NCBI GenBank assembly: GCA_001603335.1
Contig: LUYR01000398.1
Span: 1 to 8,400 of the forward strand
Source: Rhodospirillales bacterium Alpha_05
Lineage (GTDB): Bacteria; Pseudomonadota; Alphaproteobacteria; Rhodospirillales; Rhodospirillaceae
Direction of reading: 5' to 3'
DNA length: 8,400 nucleotides
The position numbers were made by a program, and so were the translations under genes. Positions 6,465 through 8,400 of the stretch are shown here, in pieces (position 1 is the first letter of the stretch; each line of letters starts with the position of its first letter). The notes below the pieces were generated by a model. It saw nothing but the letters and a program-made list of their open reading frames with translations, was not told where the DNA came from and did no database searches.

Positions 6465-6480
6465 CAATGGAGTTCATTGC

Positions 6481-6499
6481 CGCCCCTGGCTCAGGGGCG
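6481..6499. repeat. Perfect 8-base hairpin between tpiA and secG
   Basis: CGCCCCTG (6481-6488) and CAGGGGCG (6492-6499) are perfect reverse complements around a 3-base centre. On the minus strand the stem ends 16 bases before the secG ATG at 6464. No T-run follows, so it is a poor intrinsic terminator. A leader stem that shapes access to the secG start, or an mRNA-processing site between tpiA and secG, is possible. Confidence 0.4.
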
Positions 6500-6549
6500 C
6501 GACGAGCGCCTTTGTAATCGCCGGAGGCGGCTTTGGCTAGGAAGAATTG

Positions 6550-7359
6550 TCATTCCACCGCGCGGACGATTCCCCAGAAGTCCTCAACCTTGAGGGAAGC
6601 CCCGCCGACCAGCGCGCCGTCGATGTCCGGCTGGCGCAGCAACTCCGCAGCGTTCGCGGGTTTCACCGAACCACCATAGAGAATCCGCATCTTTCCCGCC
6701 GCCTCTGCGCCGATCAACCCGACCAGCTCGGCGCGAATGCGCGCGTGCACCGCCTGGGCTTCTTCCGGCGAGGCGGTGCGGCCGGTGCCGATCGCCCAAA
6801 CCGGCTCATATGCGATCACCACGTTCTCAGGCGTGCCGCCCGCGGCGAACGAGCCGGTCACCTGCCGCGCCACCACCGCTTCGGTGTGGCCGGCGTCGCG
6901 CTCGGCTTCGGTCTCGCCGACGCAGATGATCGCGATCAACCCGGCGCGCAACCCCGCCTCGGCCTTCGCCTTCACCACCGCATCGGTCTCGGCGTGATCG
7001 GCGCGACGCTCGGAGTGGCCGACGATGACATGGGAGCAACCGATATCCTTGAGCATTTCGGCGGAGATGTCGCCGGTATGCGCGCCCGAGACCTTGGCAT
7101 GGCAGTCCTGGCCGCCGACGCGGATCTGGGTGCCTTCGACCGCCTTGGCGACGCGATCGATCAGGGTGAACGGCGGGCAGACCAGAACGTCGCAGGGCAA
7201 CGCCACGGCGACGTCGGGCGGGATCTCGGCGGCGGCGTCGGGCGGAAGGTTTCCGGCCTGCTGCGCGCACGCAGCCAACCCCTCGGCGAGGCTCAGGCCG
7301 TCGGCGCACAAGCCGTTCATTTTCCAGTTGCCCGCGATCAGGGCGCGACGCTGCTCCAT
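6550..7359 (-). CDS. tpiA: Triosephosphate isomerase
   Basis: TpiA interconverts dihydroxyacetone phosphate and glyceraldehyde 3-phosphate in cytosolic glycolysis. The catalytic residues are all present: N11 and K13 in AGNWKMNG, H115 in IVGHSERR, and E185 in AYEPVWAIGTG, whose loop 6 lid is at 186-193. The phosphate-binding segment YGGSVKP is at 228-234 and VGGASL at 251-256. At 269 residues it is longer than the usual 245-255. The extra length lies mainly in residues about 34-52, a Pro/Ala-rich stretch between the first helix and LVCPPF. ATG at 7359 is fixed by a strong AGGAGG with an 8-base spacing; the frame is open 20 codons further up, but those lack family similarity. The gene diverges from the PpiD-like gene, and secG follows. 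Confidence 0.97.
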   Translation of the reverse strand: MEQRRALIAGNWKMNGLCADGLSLAEGLAACAQQAGNLPPDAAAEIPPDVAVALPCDVLVCPPFTLIDRVAKAVEGTQIRVGGQDCHAKVSGAHTGDISAEMLKDIGCSHVIVGHSERRADHAETDAVVKAKAEAGLRAGLIAIICVGETEAERDAGHTEAVVARQVTGSFAAGGTPENVVIAYEPVWAIGTGRTASPEEAQAVHARIRAELVGLIGAEAAGKMRILYGGSVKPANAAELLRQPDIDGALVGGASLKVEDFWGIVRAVE

Positions 7360-7367
7360 CCCGAATT

Positions 7368-7373
7368 CCTCCT
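7368..7373 (-). promoter_or_regulatory. Strong ribosome binding site of tpiA
   Basis: AGGAGG on the minus strand, 8 bases before ATG at 7359. It decides the start against the longer open frame and is the best Shine-Dalgarno sequence in the window. Confidence 0.8.
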
Positions 7374-7418
7374 GGTTTTGCGCTTGAGGGGGTTTCGCCC
7401 CTTTTCGAATGCCGCACA

Positions 7419-7447
7419 AACATACTGCGCGAAGCCGAAGCTGTGAA
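7419..7447 (-). promoter_or_regulatory. Candidate tpiA promoter
   Basis: On the minus strand TTCACA (7447-7442) and TATGTT (7424-7419) are separated by 17 bases, matching the sigma-70 boxes at 5 and 4 of 6 positions. The start would be near 7412, giving a leader of about 50 bases that contains a small GGGG/CCCC hairpin (7389-7401). The match is by eye. Confidence 0.45.
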
Positions 7448-7479
7448 GCGCAACCCCCGTTGGTTTCGCGACTTTAAGC

Positions 7480-7510
7480 CTTGCCGCCTCGCGGAATCGC
7501 CCCCTATTAT
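7480..7510 (+). promoter_or_regulatory. Candidate promoter of the PpiD-like gene, heat-shock-like
   Basis: CTTGCC at 7480-7485 and CCCCTATTA from 7501 are 15 bases apart, close to the E. coli sigma-32 pattern CTTGAA...CCCCATnT. The same DNA can be read as sigma-70 boxes TTGCCG (7481-7486) and TATTAT (7505-7510) with an 18-base spacer. Transcription would begin near 7517, about 38 bases before the ATG at 7555. A GANTC site (7494-7498) lies between the boxes. Confidence 0.45.
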
Positions 7511-7554
7511 CGCGCCGTAATTCCTTTCTCTCCTGTTCCGGGTTGCCTCGCGCC

Positions 7555-8400
7555 ATGTCCAAATCCGTCGGCCAACTGTTCACCTCGTTTCTGGCGAAAA
7601 TCCTGTTCGGCGTCCTGATCGTCGCGTTCGGCGCCTGGGGCATCGCCGACATGCTGCGCCGAAGCCCGGATCACCAGGCGGTGATCAAGGTCGGCGACGT
7701 CGAAGTCAGCGCCCAGCAGGTCAAACGCGCGTTCGTCACCGAGCTGCGCCGCCTGCGCGACCAGTTCGGCCCGCAGCTCACCGCCGCCGACGCGCAGAAA
7801 TTCGGCGTCTTCGACCAGGTGCTGTCGCAGTTGGCGAGCCGCGCCCTGCTCGACGCCGCCGCCAAGGACATGAACGTCGGCATCTCCGACGAAGCGGTGC
7901 AGAAGCTGATCACCGGCAACGCGGCGTTCCTCGACCAGAACGGCAGGTTCAGCCCCGAGCGCTTCAGCCGCGTGCTGCAGAGCAACGGTTACCACGAGGC
8001 CGACTTCCTCAACGCCACCCGCGGCGACCTCACCCGCCAGCGGATTCTCGAATCGGTGCGCGGCCCGGTGGTCGCTCCCGACATCCTCGTCGACACCCTG
8101 ATCCGCTACGAGGGCGAACGCCGCATCGCCCTCGAATTCCCGGTCAAGGCGTCGGCCATGCCGGTGCCCGCCGATCCCGGCGACGACGTGCTCAAGGACT
8201 ACCAGAAGGCCCATGCAGCCAGCTACACCGCGCCGGAAACCCGCAAGCTCACGGTGATGCCGCTGCGCCCGGAAGACGTCGCCGCCAAGATTACGGTGAG
8301 CGAAGACGCGCTCAAGGCGTACTTCGACCAGCACGCCGCCGAATTCGCCAAGCCGGAAGAGCGCAAGCTCACCCAGATTCTCCTCAAGGACGAAGCCTCC
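7555..8400 (+). CDS. ppiD: PpiD/SurA-type periplasmic peptidyl-prolyl isomerase or chaperone (partial, cut by right edge)
   Basis: The visible 282 residues look like PpiD, an inner-membrane-anchored folding factor that meets newly exported proteins at the Sec channel. A short cytoplasmic start (MSKSVGQLFTSFLAK) leads into one membrane segment at about 15-33 (ILFGVLIVAFGAWGI). A SurA-N-like helical chaperone domain follows at about 40-200, including IKVGDVEVSAQQVKRAF (44-60) and FLDQNGRFSPERFSRVLQ (125-142). The stretch PEERKLTQILLKDEA (267-281) looks like the beginning of the parvulin isomerase domain, but its active-site core is outside the window, so catalysis cannot be judged. ATG at 7555 is chosen because the anchor starts right after it; no clear ribosome site precedes it. 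It is divergent from tpiA, and secG on the other strand is a functional partner. Full-length members have about 600 residues. Confidence 0.88.
   Translation, partial: MSKSVGQLFTSFLAKILFGVLIVAFGAWGIADMLRRSPDHQAVIKVGDVEVSAQQVKRAFVTELRRLRDQFGPQLTAADAQKFGVFDQVLSQLASRALLDAAAKDMNVGISDEAVQKLITGNAAFLDQNGRFSPERFSRVLQSNGYHEADFLNATRGDLTRQRILESVRGPVVAPDILVDTLIRYEGERRIALEFPVKASAMPVPADPGDDVLKDYQKAHAASYTAPETRKLTVMPLRPEDVAAKITVSEDALKAYFDQHAAEFAKPEERKLTQILLKDEAS

Noticed and set aside
7389..7405. GGGG/CCCC hairpin followed by TTTT on the plus strand as a terminator
   Set aside because: No plus-strand gene lies upstream, and the stem is only 4 pairs. It falls in the tpiA leader.
7507..8334. 275-codon minus-strand open frame opposite the PpiD-like gene
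   Set aside because: The plus-strand frame gives a membrane anchor and SurA-like motifs; the minus-strand product is the usual antisense composition.
1..8400. Mobile element, CRISPR array, defence or biosynthetic system
   Set aside because: I found no transposase-like or integrase-like protein, no spaced repeats and no tRNA-like fold. All genes are core housekeeping genes with uniform composition.

Overview
The window looks like a core-genome segment of an alphaproteobacterium, most plausibly Rhodospirillales-like. The evidence is high GC with strong G/C third positions, a pyruvate dehydrogenase operon of the alphaproteobacterial E1alpha/E1beta type with a lipoyl domain on the second subunit, an FtsB-like divisome gene next to it, and the order tpiA-secG-pyrG-kdsA-eno-ftsB-pdhA-pdhB, which I recall as typical of the class. 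The genus cannot be fixed from this sequence alone.

Layout. Eight genes lie on the minus strand and are read from right to left: tpiA (6550-7359), secG (6048-6464), pyrG (4234-5862), kdsA (3378-4223), eno (2091-3365), ftsB (1604-1921), pdhA (315-1331) and the 5' part of pdhB (1-310, cut by the left edge). One gene lies on the plus strand, divergent from tpiA: a PpiD/SurA-type periplasmic folding factor (7555-8400, cut by the right edge). The pyrG-kdsA-eno genes are packed with gaps of 10 and 12 bases and pdhA-pdhB with a gap of 4, so these are probable operons. A secG-distal hairpin (about 5975-6025) and an eno-distal hairpin with a T-run (2040-2073) probably end transcription units.

How the genes fit together. 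tpiA, eno and pdhA/pdhB cover lower glycolysis and entry of pyruvate into the TCA cycle. PyrG makes CTP, and KdsA makes KDO-8-phosphate, which needs PEP (the enolase product) and is later activated with CTP for lipopolysaccharide. SecG and the PpiD-like protein serve export and folding of envelope proteins, and FtsB serves septum formation. The block is therefore central metabolism mixed with envelope biogenesis.

I see no mobile element, CRISPR array, tRNA or rRNA, and no undescribed multigene system. The more interesting signals are in the intergenic DNA: five GANTC sites within 54 bases just upstream of ftsB, a duplicated G6 tract inside an inverted repeat in the pyrG leader, an inverted repeat overlapping the probable pdhA promoter, and a heat-shock-like promoter in front of the PpiD gene. 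Among the proteins, an extra segment in triosephosphate isomerase and the metal-dependent type of KdsA stand out.
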